In this document: one piece after another, positions 63,537-64,000 of the stretch | How the letters are laid out: each line of letters opens with the position of its first letter | Position numbering within the stretch: position 1 is the first letter of the stretch | Assembly (NCBI GenBank): GCA_963824545.1 | Contig: CAWGPP010000013.1 | Coordinates: 98,867-162,866 of the forward strand | DNA: 64,000 nt | Direction of reading: 5' to 3' | Origin: Bog-532 sp963824545 | GTDB taxonomy: Bacteria > Actinomycetota > Actinomycetes > Streptosporangiales > Streptosporangiaceae | Notes under the pieces: model-generated | The model's database searches: none | Seen by the model: only the letters and a program-made list of their open reading frames with translations | What the model was told of the DNA's origin: nothing | Position numbers and translations under genes: made by a program

Positions 63537-64000
63537 GCGTCGGGGCTGGCTGAAACTCACCATCGCCATCTGGCTGTTCCGCAAGCTCCTCAAGGTGGCC
63601 GGCTGGCTGATCGTGGCCGGGGTCGCCGTCACCGCCTGGCCGGTTACTGTCGTGGCCGCGGCCGGGTATCCGGCCGCGTGGCTGCGGGGCTGGCCCCGGC
63701 CCGGCTGTGGCACGCCGCCTGCTCGTGCTGCCGATGACCGCCGTCTACGCCATCGGCCAGGGCCTGCGGCTCCGGTCCTGGCCCGCCGTCCGCGCTGGCC
63801 CCGGTGAACGACTGGGCCGACGCGTGGCGGCTGCTGGCCGCCCACGCGGGCGTGCGCGCGGGCCTGCTGGTGGCCCCGGTCGCGGTCCCGGCCGGGCTGG
63901 CGATCGGTGGCTTGTGGTGGGCGTGGCGGATCTACGCGGTCACCACCGGCCTGGCCGGGCAGACCGCCTCCGCGCCGGTCTGGTTCGATGAGCGGCAGTG
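63523..64000 (+). pseudogene. membrane-spanning N-terminus of a conjugation-type protein, frameshifted and cut by the window edge
   Basis: A GTG at 63523 overlaps the end of the previous gene by 14 bases. Hydrophobic segments follow in order but in three phases: LLKVAGWLIVAGVAVTAWPV and VTVVAAAGYPAAWLRGW; then LVLPMTAVYAIGQGLRLRSW; then VNDWADAWRLLAAHAGVRAG and LAIGGLWWAWRIYAVTTGLA up to the edge. This looks like the membrane part that precedes an FtsK/VirB4-like ATPase in actinomycete integrative and conjugative elements, by recollection only. The ATPase itself would lie outside the window. Confidence 0.5.

Overview
The window is GC-rich, uses many GTG starts, and carries a gene set typical of Actinomycetota: a GlgE-pathway alpha-glucan operon, a DUF222/HNH protein, a DUF3017 gene beside icd and mdh, a GuaB plus GuaB3 pair, and an LpdA-type NAD(P)H-quinone dehydrogenase. 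An order such as Streptosporangiales would fit, but that is inference; no rRNA or species marker is present.

Layout. (1) 1-6.6 kb is accessory: a partial gene at the left edge, a small membrane protein, a ROK regulator, two divergently transcribed ribbon-helix-helix (RHH) paralogues, two tiny coupled genes and an orphan 629-aa protein. (2) 6.8-18.9 kb is carbon storage: aquaporin, then glgB, maltokinase, treS and glgE reading leftward, with glgP divergent. Together these make and degrade glycogen-like alpha-glucan from trehalose via maltose-1-phosphate. (3) 19-28.3 kb is housekeeping and signalling: enoyl-CoA hydratase, Ser/Thr kinase facing an FHA-HTH protein, DUF3017-icd-mdh, an M20 amidohydrolase, and an RHH-like protein whose Shine-Dalgarno sits in a palindrome. 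(4) 28.5-52.2 kb: HNH protein, galT-galE-galK (Leloir pathway), CNNM/CorC transporter, guaA, a long heptad coiled-coil protein, CIRCE-groES-groEL, guaB, guaB3, trpS, a D,D-carboxypeptidase, an acyl-CoA mutase subunit, and a YbdK-M20-LpdA operon.

(5) 52.2-64 kb is an accessory island. It holds a broken STAND NTPase/TPR gene with twelve 138-bp repeats, flanked by two diverged copies of a ~260-bp non-coding repeat. Next is an intact insertion sequence with perfect 20-bp inverted repeats and a 10-bp target duplication. Then comes a small zinc-ribbon gene (frameshifted) overlapping ATGA with a single-chain restriction-methylation-specificity enzyme of visibly lower GC. The right end has a GntR regulator and several broken frames resembling genes of actinomycete integrative/conjugative elements. 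The STAND-TPR gene and the fused restriction-modification enzyme suggest a defence island.

Caution: single-base frameshifts are concentrated in 52.9-56.2 kb and 61.9-64 kb, mostly as apparent one-base deletions, while the core genes are intact. This may be real decay or indel errors in the assembly; sequence alone cannot decide.
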